A stretch of 64,000 bases of DNA, taken from NCBI GenBank assembly GCA_029721435.1, contig CM056582.1, positions 38,088,611 to 38,152,610 of the forward strand, in the 5' to 3' direction. The stretch's first letter is position 1, and every line of letters starts with the position of its first letter. The notes beneath the pieces are model-generated. The model did not search any database. It saw nothing but the letters and a program-made list of their open reading frames with translations, and was not told where the DNA came from. Origin of the DNA: Gymnothorax reevesii. Its lineage: Eukaryota; Chordata; Actinopteri; Anguilliformes; Muraenidae. The position numbers and the translations under genes were made by a program. Positions 1 to 8,107 of the stretch are shown piece after piece.

Positions 1-265
1 CATAAAAACAAAGGTGATAACGCCATCCAGCCATTCAGTGTGGCTGAACCATTTAAAGTGACGACCATCCATACGGGCAATCACAAAAAACAAAGGAACG
101 TGATGGGCAAGAATGGCATGATCAAGTTGGCCAGTAAATGCATTGGATTGTCGTAGCAGCACGGTTGTCTTCCTTAGCCGTTTTGAATTCCCCTTTACAC
201 CTCTCCTTTACCTCATGACATTATCCAATTGTGGTTGAAGAAACGTTTATGGACATTAGAGCATA

Positions 266-273
266 TGACGTCA
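266..273. promoter_or_regulatory. TGACGTCA palindrome (CRE-like)
   Basis: A full cAMP-response-element palindrome occurs at this offset and was seen in every unit checked. No Pol II transcript or gene is evident nearby. It may be chance. Confidence 0.2.
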
Positions 274-310
274 TTTTTTGTCTATTCAAATTCTGCAGCA
301 AAGTTATATA

Positions 311-351
311 ACTTATCCTTTATATGCCATATGATTAGGTCACACGGTCAG
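311..351 (-). pseudogene. Partial tRNA-Arg-like remnant (5' half)
   Basis: ACTTATCC, a diverged stretch, then GATTAGGTCACACGGTCAGG aligns with the A-box and acceptor half of the intact gene (CTTATCCATTAGGCCACGTGGTC) and continues into the GTCAGGCTGA flank found beside other remnants. Pairing is lost. It is present at the same offset in every unit. Confidence 0.45.
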
Positions 352-448
352 GCTGAATTATACTAGTCCTTTAATTGAAACCTCATGTTTTTTCAGGTTA
401 ATTTTTAAGAAACAGCTGTCTACTTTTAAAATGCACACGCGTTAAAGT

Positions 449-522
449 ATTGTTAAGGGTCTCTTTAATCTTCTGAACCAAGGACTGACACCTTATCCAT
501 TCGATCACACAGTCAGTTTCCA
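449..522 (-). pseudogene. Degenerate tRNA-Arg remnant
   Basis: From GTATTGTTAAGGGTCTC to ATTCGATCACACAGTCAG, this stretch aligns along its length with the intact tRNA-Arg: AATCTTCTGAACCAAGGACTG for the anticodon arm and CACCTTATCCATT for the D arm. The anticodon is not TCG and the T arm is badly eroded. The match runs on into the downstream flank (CCATGATGTCAGCTCC). It is present in every unit. Confidence 0.65.
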
Positions 523-620
523 TGATGTCAGCTCCATAGAATTAAAAACAGTAAAATGGACGATGTCATGGAGTTGTGGGGATCTGAAGGGAGCTTAAAA
601 TGGCCACCCTTATTGATAAG

Positions 621-845
621 AAAGTATTCCTATTGTGACACCTGAAAGGGAAGATCATAGAATTCCACAAAGGTTGGCCAGTATATACAAGCAGCATAGG
701 TAGTTTCACTCAAGTCTGCCCACTCTTTGATGCAATTGTCAGTGCCCTTTTACTACAGTGTTTGAATTCTATGGATAGCTTAAGGGAGTGTCAGCAGACT
801 TTTATAATACTATCTTGTATTCACTATTGACACAATAGGGACTTT
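621..845. mobile_element. Foldback segment with imperfect inverted ends (MITE-like candidate)
   Basis: The left end, from AAAGTATTCCTATTGTGACA (621-640), is an imperfect inverted match of the right end, 821-845. Exact cores are CCTATTGTG (629-637) with CACAATAGG (831-839). A second inverted pair lies inside: CATAGAATTC (656-665) with GAATTCTATG (764-773). AAG lies immediately outside both ends (618-620 and 846-848), which may be a 3-bp target duplication. There is no transposase. About 225 bp with inverted ends would fit a nonautonomous DNA transposon, but chance or an old hairpin is possible. Confidence 0.35.
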
Positions 846-848
846 AAG

Positions 849-1470
849 CAAGGGCGGATTTTGCGACGGCTACGGCACCCGGATATAGATCTGCACTCCG
901 CTGATCGAGACTGAAGCCGTTGTGCCGGCGTTCTTTGCCGTAGCAGGCTGATCTACCATGGGGAAAGAACCAATCTCACGTGGCCACTACAACGCTTGGT
1001 TCAGGAGATTGAAAATGTTTTCTATAATTGATTGTGACACACTAAACATTATGTGTTTCAGTGGACTTTTCACACAGACACAGGATACTGTGTAAATTTC
1101 GCTGAGTAAAACCATAGTGAACAATTTTCTGCTGCAGGCTATATTCTCCCCTCATCCCAGCATGGCATACGGTACTTAATTTCTCTACCCTATAAACATC
1201 TATATTTACTCACATGTACATTAGTCTTTCTTCTACTGCTGTGCATGAAAAGTACACATATGATGTATATAAATGCACACTCCCATGCACTTTACCATTC
1301 ATTCACACTCTGATTAGATGTGTGCTTTAATTGTCAAACTTTACGTCTTTTTAAAATTGAATTGTTCAAAGTAAAGTTTATTAAAAAGATGCACATTTCT
1401 TTTGGTTATGCTCTGTTCCTGTACTTGGCATAATGACAATAAATTTGAATATTGTAATCAAATATTAACT
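849..1470 (+). mobile_element. Non-tRNA spacer ending like a non-LTR retrotransposon 3' end
   Basis: This is the part of the unit unrelated to the tRNA modules. The first 170 bp are GC-richer, with an inverted pair GCTACGGCA (869-877) and TGCCGTAGC (936-944). The remainder is AT-rich and ends CTTGGCATAATGACAATAAA (to 1443) followed by TTTGAATATTG. Short endings of the form AATGACAATAAA-TTGAAT are common at 3' ends of fish CR1/L2-type LINEs, which suggests a LINE tail on the plus strand. No reverse transcriptase frame or target duplication is visible. The family is not identified. Confidence 0.4.
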
Positions 1471-1707
1471 GTTTCCCATTTCCCCTAAATCTATGACATC
1501 TACTCCTTTTGCCAGTGGGAGCAGAACAAATGAGCACTCACACTGAATTAACTACTTTGCTGACAAACCCTGATTAAAATCCACTTTTGTTTAAAGTCTC
1601 TGCTGGATTTGACAGTGACAGCACCAGCACTTGAGACACTTTTTTCCAGGTGCCATAGGCATTGCAAAATCTGCCATTGTTGCTGGTCCAGATGAAATGC
1701 ACAATTA
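1471..1707. other. Spacer 3' of the tRNA gene
   Basis: This noncoding stretch lies downstream of the minus-strand tRNA. The nearest minus-strand T-run is TTTT at 1669-1666, about 39 nt beyond the tRNA 3' end, so any Pol III transcript would have a long trailer. CAGGACAAATG in class C and D units against CAGAACAAATG in the others separates the two monomer lineages. Nothing else was recognised. Confidence 0.5.
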
Positions 1708-1780
1708 CAACCACGAAGTGACTCGAACCCTCAGTCTTCTGATCCGAAGTCAGACGCCTTATCCATTAGGCCACGTGGTC
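1708..1780 (-). tRNA. tRNA-Arg(UCG), U1, class A (T-stem mismatch)
   Basis: This is a 73-nt tRNA read from 1780 to 1708. It has a 7-bp acceptor stem (G1-U72 wobble), D stem GCCT/AGGC, anticodon loop CTTCGGA with anticodon TCG (reads CGA, arginine), T loop TTCGAGT and discriminator G. The A box is TGGCCTAATGG. Base 62 is A instead of C, which leaves G52 unpaired in the T stem and changes the last base of the B box. CCA is not encoded. The first TTTT on the minus strand lies about 39 nt past the 3' end. It may be weakly expressed or a young pseudogene. Confidence 0.8.
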
Positions 1781-1822
1781 ATTGCATGACAAGGTTGACT
1801 CCTAACAGTGAGCTGTGAGAAC

Positions 1823-1863
1823 TGACAGCGGTTGATCAGTGCCATGTCAAATAACCGCTGTCA
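1823..1863. promoter_or_regulatory. Perfect 11-bp hairpin in the 5' flank of the tRNA gene
   Basis: TGACAGCGGTT (1823-1833) and AACCGCTGTCA (1853-1863) are exact reverse complements around a 19-nt loop, starting 43 bp upstream of the tRNA 5' end. Both arms looked unchanged wherever checked, including units whose tRNA is destroyed. The flanks of the older tRNA remnants in the unit lack it. Its function is unknown; it could fold in DNA, or in a read-through RNA. Confidence 0.7.
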
Positions 1864-1910
1864 TGTTGAGTTAAACAGCCCTGTCATTGAAAAACTCTCA
1901 TACTCAATCA

Positions 1911-1951
1911 CTCTCCAGATCCAAACTCAGGTGTTTCGACCGTATGGTCAG
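1911..1951 (-). pseudogene. Partial tRNA-Arg-like remnant
   Basis: CTCCAGATCCAAACTCAGG followed by CGTATGGTC aligns with the anticodon arm (CTTCTGATCCGAAGTCAG) and acceptor end (CACGTGGTC) of the intact gene, with the D arm deleted. The whole stretch 1862-1951 recurs in diverged form at 2583-2667, so this remnant and its flank were duplicated together. Confidence 0.45.
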
Positions 1952-2054
1952 GCTGAGCAATGTTAGCCCCTTGACTGATGTTTGGTGAGTTTTTTTCTCA
2001 GATTTCAGTGTTAGTAACACCAGCAAGATGATATGAAAAAACACCACCATCACA

Positions 2055-2126
2055 CAACTATGCAAAGACTCAAGTCCTCAATCTTTTGATCCGGAGTCAG
2101 AAAGCTCCTCCATTAGGTGTCCTTTC
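2055..2126 (-). pseudogene. Degenerate tRNA-Arg remnant
   Basis: CAACTATGCAAAGACTCAAG to CTCCATTAGGTGTCCTTTC aligns with the intact tRNA end to end. GATCCGGAGTCAG preserves much of the anticodon arm, but the loop reads CTCCGGA, which would give anticodon CCG. The acceptor stem no longer pairs. It is the best preserved of the old remnants and begins 347 bp from the intact gene. Confidence 0.75.
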
Positions 2127-2307
2127 ATATTAGGTGACATCATTGGGGTTGACTTATGTTATTCCCTTAAACAAAGCCTTGTGAGTGTTAGTTTCAAGTT
2201 TCTGTTGCAGAAACTGTGACCAAGTCGTGTTAACAAGTACCAGCTTAAAAGAAAGTTTTTGTCCGAGAAACAGCTGGCAAGTGACATTAAAAAGCACCAG
2301 CACTAAA

Positions 2308-2398
2308 CAACCATGAATGGTCTCCAACTGTCAGTCTTAATACTTGAGTCAACTAAATTATCCAATATTTGCCTGATGTATTAGTTCACATGGTCAGG
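2308..2398 (-). pseudogene. Degenerate tRNA-Arg remnant
   Basis: CAACCATGAATGGTCTCCAA with CAGTCTTAATACTTGAGTCA keeps the 3' half and anticodon-arm register of the intact gene, then TTATCCAATATTTG and CACATGGTCAGG for the D arm and 5' end, with an insertion between. No usable anticodon remains. Confidence 0.55.
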
Positions 2399-2495
2399 TT
2401 GAGTTTTGCTTGTCCCTTGACAGTGGTTTTGTGAGTTTTGTCAAGGTTCTTTCTAAAACCGCAGCCAGATAACATGAAAAACCACGACCAGAAGA

Positions 2496-2566
2496 CACTT
2501 ATGAAGGGACTCAGATCCTCAATGTTCTGGCTCAAAGTCAGAAACCTCACCTATTAGTTTGCTTTC
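2496..2566 (-). pseudogene. Degenerate tRNA-Arg remnant
   Basis: CACTTATGAAGGGACTCAGA with CCTCAATGTTCTGGCTCAAA and GTCAGAAACCTCACCTATTA follows the intact gene through T arm, anticodon arm and D arm. GAAGGGACTC matches class B units and not class A, so the class B base is ancestral. The loop has lost the TCG anticodon. Confidence 0.7.
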
Positions 2567-2628
2567 ATACATTACTACTACTATGTTACATTCAAAAGCT
2601 CTGTTATTGAACAAGGTATGCTCAATTA

Positions 2629-2667
2629 CCTTATCCAAAATCAGGTGCCCTGTGTATCGGACCGTAA
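2629..2667 (-). pseudogene. Partial tRNA-Arg-like remnant
   Basis: This is the diverged duplicate of the partial remnant at 1911-1951: CTTATCCAAAATCAGGTGCC and CGGACCGTA align with it, and the upstream flanks align from 2583. Only an anticodon-arm fragment and a 5' end can be traced. Confidence 0.4.
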
Positions 2668-2701
2668 AAAACAGCTTGCAAATGATATAAACACAAGTGT
2701 C

Positions 2702-2775
2702 GAACAAGCAAGAAGGGACTAAAGTCCTTCGTCTTCAGATCCGTAGTCAGGAATTTCTCCATTAGGGGCCCTTCA
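2702..2775 (-). pseudogene. Degenerate tRNA-Arg remnant (ACG in the anticodon position)
   Basis: GAAGGGACTAAAGTCCTTCG with TCTTCAGATCCGTAGTCAGG and CTCCATTAGGGGCCCTTC aligns along the full tRNA. The aligned loop is CTACGGA, which would put ACG (also an arginine anticodon) at 34-36, but the anticodon stem has two mismatches and the acceptor stem is lost. GAAGGGACT again supports the class B state as ancestral. Confidence 0.7.
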
Positions 2776-2942
2776 TATTAGGTAACATCATATGACTGAA
2801 TTGCTTTATTGTCATGAAGAAAAGGTTCCAAGTTCTTTAACTGGTTTCTTTTGACGAAACAGCTACCAGTTCATATTAACAAGCACCAACTTTAAAGAAA
2901 GTTTTTATGTAGGAAATACCGCAAGATACATTAACAAGCACC

Positions 2943-3003
2943 CCCATGAAACACCCTTGAAGGTTCTCCAACAATCAATCCGAAGATCAGGGCCATGTTC
3001 GAA
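2943..3003 (-). pseudogene. Degenerate tRNA-Arg remnant, truncated
   Basis: CACCCTTGAAGGTTCTCCAA followed by CAATCAATCCGAAGATCAGG keeps the anticodon-arm register (ATCCGAAG as in the intact gene), and then similarity stops before the D arm. It is preceded by the TTAACAAGCACC flank that also precedes other remnants. Confidence 0.55.
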
Positions 3004-3124
3004 TCGTGTTTTTTGTCACGGAAAGTGGCTAACTTCTAGAAAATGAGCTGGAAGTGTATACACGGCAGCCATGAGAAGTGTATTCCAGTTTTGTAAATGT
3101 AAAGAAAAGGTGCTTCAATGCTTC

Positions 3125-3328
3125 CTAACGTATCACCTTTGACATAGGGTACACGAAACCATTCTTCATAAAAACAAAGGTGATAACGCCATCCAGCCAT
3201 TCAGTGTGGCTGAACCATTTAAAGTGACGACCATCCATACGGGCAATCACAAAAAACAAAGGAACGTGATGGGCAAGAATGGCATGATCAAGTTGGCCAG
3301 TAAATGCATTGGATTGTCGTAGCAGCAC
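3125..3328 (-). other. Unassigned 67-codon open frame spanning the unit boundary
   Basis: A frame from GTG at 3328 to TAG at 3125 (MLLRQSNAFTGQLDHAILAH at its start, ending YPMSKVIR) recurs unchanged in every unit: starts at 6489, 9655, 12820 and so on, with ends listed from 6286 to 63259. There is no ATG start; an in-frame stop lies a few dozen codons upstream. The composition is protein-like (hydrophobic run HVPLFFVIA, then aromatic residues), but I recognise no family. The DNA here is nearly identical between copies, so conservation says nothing about selection. It could be a fragment of a captured exon or transposon. Expression as a protein is unlikely. Confidence 0.2.
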
Positions 3329-4868
3329 GGTTGTCTTCCTTAGCCGTTTTGAATTCCCCTTTACACCTCTCCTTTACCTCATGACATTATCCAATTGTGG
3401 TTGAAGAAACGTTTATGGACATTAGAGCATATGACGTCATTTTTTGTCTATTCAAATTCTGCAGCAAAGTTATATAACTTATCCTTTATATGCCATATGA
3501 TTAGGTCACACGGTCAGGCTGAATTATACTAGTCCTTTAATTGAAACCTCATGTTTTTTCAGGTTAATTTTTAAGAAACAGCTGTCTACTTTTAAAATGC
3601 ACACGCGTTAAAGTATTGTTAAGGGTCTCTTTAATCTTCTGAACCAAGGACTGACACCTTATCCATTCGATCACACAGTCAGTTTCCATGATGTCAGCTC
3701 CATAGAATTAAAAACAGTAAAATGGACGATGTCATGGAGTTGTGGGGATCTGAGCTTAAAATGGCCACCCTCATTGATAAGAAAGTATTCCTATTGTGAC
3801 ACCTGAAAGGGAAGATCATAGAATTCCACAAAGGTTGGCCAGTATATACAAGCAGCATAGGTAGTTTCACTCAAGTCTGCCCACTCTTTGATGCAATTGT
3901 CAGTGCCCTTTTACTACAGTGTTTGAATTCTATGGATAGCTTCAGGGAGTGTCAGCAGACTTTTATAATACTATCTTGTATTCACTATTGACACAATAGG
4001 GACTTTAAGCAAGGGCGGATTTTGCGACGGCTACGGCACCCGGATATAGATCTGCACTCCGCTGATCGAGACTGAAGCCGTTGTGCCGGCGTTCTTTGCC
4101 GTAGTAGGCTGATCTACCATGGGGAAAGAACCAATCTCACGTGGCCACTACAACGCTTGGTTCAGGAGATTGAAAATGTTTTCTATAATTGATTGTGACA
4201 CACTAAACATTATGTGTTTCAGTGGACTTTTCACACAGACACAGGATACTGTGTAAATTTCGCTGAGTAAAACCATAGTGAACAATTTTCTGCTGCAGGC
4301 TATATTCTCCCCTCATCCCAGCATGGCATACGGTACTTAATTTCTCTACCCTATAAACATCTATATTTACTCACATGTACATTAGTCTTTCTTCTACTGC
4401 TGTGCATGAAAAGTACACATATGATGTATATAAATGCACACTCCCATGCACTTTACCATTCATTCACACTCTGATTAGATGTGTGCTTTAATTGTCAAAC
4501 TTTACGTCTTTTTAAAATTGAATTGTTCAAAGTAAAGTTTATTAAAAAGATGCACATTTCTTTTGGTTATGCTCTGTTCCTGTACTTGGCATAATGACAA
4601 TAAATTTGAATATTGTAATCAAATATTAACTGTTTCCCATTTCCCCTAAATCTATGACATCTACTCCTTTTGCCAGTGGGAGCAGAACAAATGAGCACTC
4701 ACACTGAATTAACTACTTTGCTGACAAACCCTGATTAAAATCCACTTTTGTTTAAAGTCTCTGCTGGATTTGACAGTGACAGCACTAGCACTTGAGACAC
4801 TTTTTTCCAGGTGCCATAGGCATTGCAAAATCTGCCATTGTTGCTGGTCCAGATGAAATGCACAATTA

Positions 4869-4941
4869 CAACCACGAAGTGACTCGAACCCTCAGTCTTC
4901 TGATCCGAAGTCAGACGCCTTATCCATTAGGCCACGTGGTC
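4869..4941 (-). tRNA. tRNA-Arg(UCG), U2, class A
   Basis: This 73-nt gene matches the U1 copy and carries the same C62-to-A change in the T stem and B box. Its unit has the 5-bp deletion upstream. It also shares the CACTAGCACTTG variant (about 4784) with U10, which links U2 and U10. Confidence 0.8.
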
Positions 4942-7900
4942 ATTGCATGACAAGGTTGACTCCTAACAGTGAGCTGTGAGAACTGACAGCGGTTGATCAG
5001 TGCCATGTCAAATAACCGCTGTCATGTTGAGTTAAACAGCCCTGTCATTGAAAAACTCTCATACTCAATCACTCTCCAGATCCAAACTCAGGTGTTTCGA
5101 CCGTATGGTCAGGCTGAGCAATGTTAGCCCCTTGACTGATGTTTGGTGAGTTTTTTTCTCAGATTTCAGTGTTAGTAACACCAGCAAGATGATATGAAAA
5201 AACACCACCATCACACAACTATGCAAAGACTCAAGTCCTCAATCTTTTGATCCGGAGTCAGAAAGCTCCTCCATTAGGTGTCCTTTCATATTAGGTGACA
5301 TCATTGGGGTTGACTTATGTTATTCCCTTAAACAAAGCCTTGTGAGTGTTAGTTTCAAGTTTCTGTTGCAGAAACTGTGACCAAGTCGTGTTAACAAGTA
5401 CCAGCTTAAAAGAAAGTTTTTGTCCGAGAAACAGCTGGCAAGTGACATTAAAAAGCACCAGCACTAAACAACCATGAATGGTCTCCAACTGTCAGTCTTA
5501 ATACTTGAGTCAACTAAATTATCCAATATTTGCCTGATGTATTAGTTCACATGGTCAGGTTGAGTTTTGCTTGTCCCTTGACAGTGGTTTTGTGAGTTTT
5601 GTCAAGGTTCTTTCTAAAACCGCAGCCAGATAACATGAAAAACCACGACCAGAAGACACTTATGAAGGGACTCAGATCCTCAATGTTCTGGCTCAAAGTC
5701 AGAAACCTCACCTATTAGTTTGCTTTCATACATTACTACTACTATGTTACATTCAAAAGCTCTGTTATTGAACAAGGTATGCTCAATTACCTTATCCAAA
5801 ATCAGGTGCCCTGTGTATCGGACCGTAAAAAACAGCTTGCAAATGATATAAACACAAGTGTCAAACAAGCAAGAAGGGACTAAAGTCCTTCGTCTTCAGA
5901 TCCGTAGTCAGGAATTTCTCCATTAGGGGCCCTTGATATTAGGTAACATCATATGACTGAATTGCTTTATTGTCATGAAGAAAAGGTTCCAAGTTCTTTA
6001 ACTGCTTTCTTTTGACGAAACAGCTACCAGTTCATATTAACAAGCACCAACTTTAAAGAAAGTTTTTATGTAGGAAATACCGCAAGATACATTAACAAGC
6101 ACCCCCATGAAACACCCTTGAAGGTTCTCCAACAATCAATCCGAAGATCAGGGCCATGTTCGAATAGTGATTTTTGTCACGGAAAGTGGCTAACTTCTAG
6201 AAAATGAGCTGGAAGTGTATACACGGCAGCCATGAGAAGTGTATTCCAGTTTTGTAAATGTAAAGAAAAGGTGCTTCAATGCTACCTAACGTATCACCTT
6301 TGACATAGGGTACACGAAACCATTCTTCATAAAAACAAAGGTGATAACGCCATCCAGCCATTCAGTGTGGCTGAACCATTTAAAGTGACGACCATCCATA
6401 CGGGCAATCACAAAAAACAAAGGAACGTGATGGGCAAGAATGGCATGATCAAGTTGGCCAGTAAATGCATTGGATTGTCGTAGCAGCACGGTTGTCTTCC
6501 TTAGCCGTTTTGAATTCCCCTTTACACCTCTCCTTTACCTCATGACATTATCCAATTGTGGTTGAAGAAACGTTTATGGACATTAGAGCATATGACGTCA
6601 TTTTTTTTCTATTCAAATTCTGCAGCAAAGTTATATAACTTATCCTTTATATGCCATATGATTAGGTCACACGGTCAGGTTGAATTATACTAGTCCTTTA
6701 ATTGAAGCCTCATGTTTTTTCAGGTTAATTTTTAAGAAACAGCTGTCTACTTTTAAAATGCACACGCGTTAAAGTATTGTTAAGGGTCTCTTTAATCTTC
6801 TGAACCAAGGACTGACACCTTATCCATTCGATCACACAGTCAGTTTCCATGATGTCAGCTCCATAGAATTAAAAACAGTAAAATGGACGATGTCATGGAG
6901 TTGTGGGGATCTGAAGGGAGCTTAAAATGGCCACCCTTATTGATAAGAAAGTATTCCTATTGTGACACCTGAAAGGGAAGATCATAGAATTCCACAAAGG
7001 TTGGCCAGTATATACAAGCAGCATAGGTAGTTTCACTCAAGTCTGCCCACTCTTTGATGCAATTGTCAGTGCCCTTTTACTACAGTGTTTGAATTCTATG
7101 GATAGCTTAAGGGAGTGTCAGCAGACTTTTATAATACTATCTTGTATTCACTATTGACACAATAGGGACTTTAAGCAAGGGCGGATTTTGCGACGGCTAC
7201 GGCACCCGGATATAGATCTGCACTCCGCTGATCGAGACTGAAGCCGTTGTGCCGGCGTTCTTTGCCGTAGCAGGCTGATCTACCATGGGGAAAGAACCAA
7301 TCTCACGTGGCCACTACAACGCTTGGTTCAGGAGATTGAAAATGTTTTCTATAATTGATTGTGACACACTAAACATTATGTGTTTCAGTGGACTTTTCAC
7401 ACAGACACAGGATACTGTGTAAATTTCGCTGAGTAAAACCATAGTGAACAATTTTCTGCTGCAGGCTATATTCTCCCCTCATCCCAGCATGGCATACGGT
7501 ACTTAATTTCTCTACCCTATAAACATCTATATTTACTCACATGTACATTAGTCTTTCTTCTACTGCTGTGCATGAAAAGTACACATATGATGTATATAAA
7601 TGCATACTCCCATGCACTTTACCGTTCATTTACACTCTGATTAGATGTGTGCTTTAATTGTCAAACTTTACGTCTTTTTAAAATTGAATTGTTCAAAGTA
7701 AAGTTTATTAAAAAGATGCACATTTCTTTTGGTTATGCTCTGTTCCTGTACTTGGCATAATGACAATAAATTTGAATATTGTAATCAAATATTAACTGTT
7801 TCCCATTTCCCCTAAATCTATGACATCAACTCCTTTTGCTAGTGGGAGCAGAACAAATGAGCACTCACACTGAATTAACTACTTTGCTGACAAACCCTGA

Positions 7901-8034
7901 TTAAAATTCACTTTTGTTTAAAGTCTCTGCTGGATTTGACAGTGACAGCACCAGCACTTGAGACACTTTTTTCCAGGTGCCATAGGCATTGCAAAATCTG
8001 CCATTGTTGCTGGTCCAGATGAAATGCACAATTC

Positions 8035-8107
8035 CAACCACGAAGGGACTCGAACCCTCAGTCTTCTGATCCGAAGTCAGACGCCTTATCCATTAGGCCA
8101 CGTGGTC
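8035..8107 (-). tRNA. tRNA-Arg(UCG), U3, class B (canonical)
   Basis: This is a fully paired 73-nt tRNA-Arg. Acceptor GACCACG pairs with CGTGGTT through one G-U pair. The D stem is GCCT/AGGC, the anticodon stem TCTGA/TCAGA, the anticodon TCG, and the T stem GAGGG/CCCTT. The B box GGTTCGAGTCC fits the Pol III consensus. It matches the vertebrate tRNA-Arg(UCG) I know at nearly every position. With U12 it is one of two copies without a visible lesion, and so the best candidate for a working gene. Transcription would run on the minus strand from internal promoters. No TTTT occurs close to the 3' end. Confidence 0.93.

Larger units (their letters stand above)
2248..2945. repeat. Duplicated flanks between the tRNA remnants
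   Basis: AAAGAAAGTTTTTGTCCGAG with the following AAACAGCTGGCAAGTGACAT and TAAAAAGCACC (2248-2302) recurs diverged at 2894-2945, and its second half again at 2855-2892. A separate flank, GTCAGGCTGAG to the GTGAG motif, occurs at 1946-1990, 2392-2436 and, weaker, 346-390. Flanks repeating together with the tRNA-like parts show duplication of whole 190-350-bp modules and not independent insertions. Confidence 0.65.

Noticed and set aside
869..944. 5S rRNA-like stretch (minus strand CCGGGTGCCGTAG resembles the 5S 3' end)
   Set aside because: Only about 14 bases agree; the rest, including the 5S internal promoter region, does not align.
1266..1273. TATATAAA as a Pol II promoter
   Set aside because: It lies in an AT-rich stretch with no gene downstream in either sense other than the tRNA, which is on the opposite strand with internal promoters.
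2519..2707. Recurrent minus-strand 62-codon frame, seen in every unit
   Set aside because: It runs through two degenerate tRNA remnants and their flank, so its sequence is explained as noncoding. Single-base differences change residues freely (56321, 59487, 62653 copies). No family resemblance.
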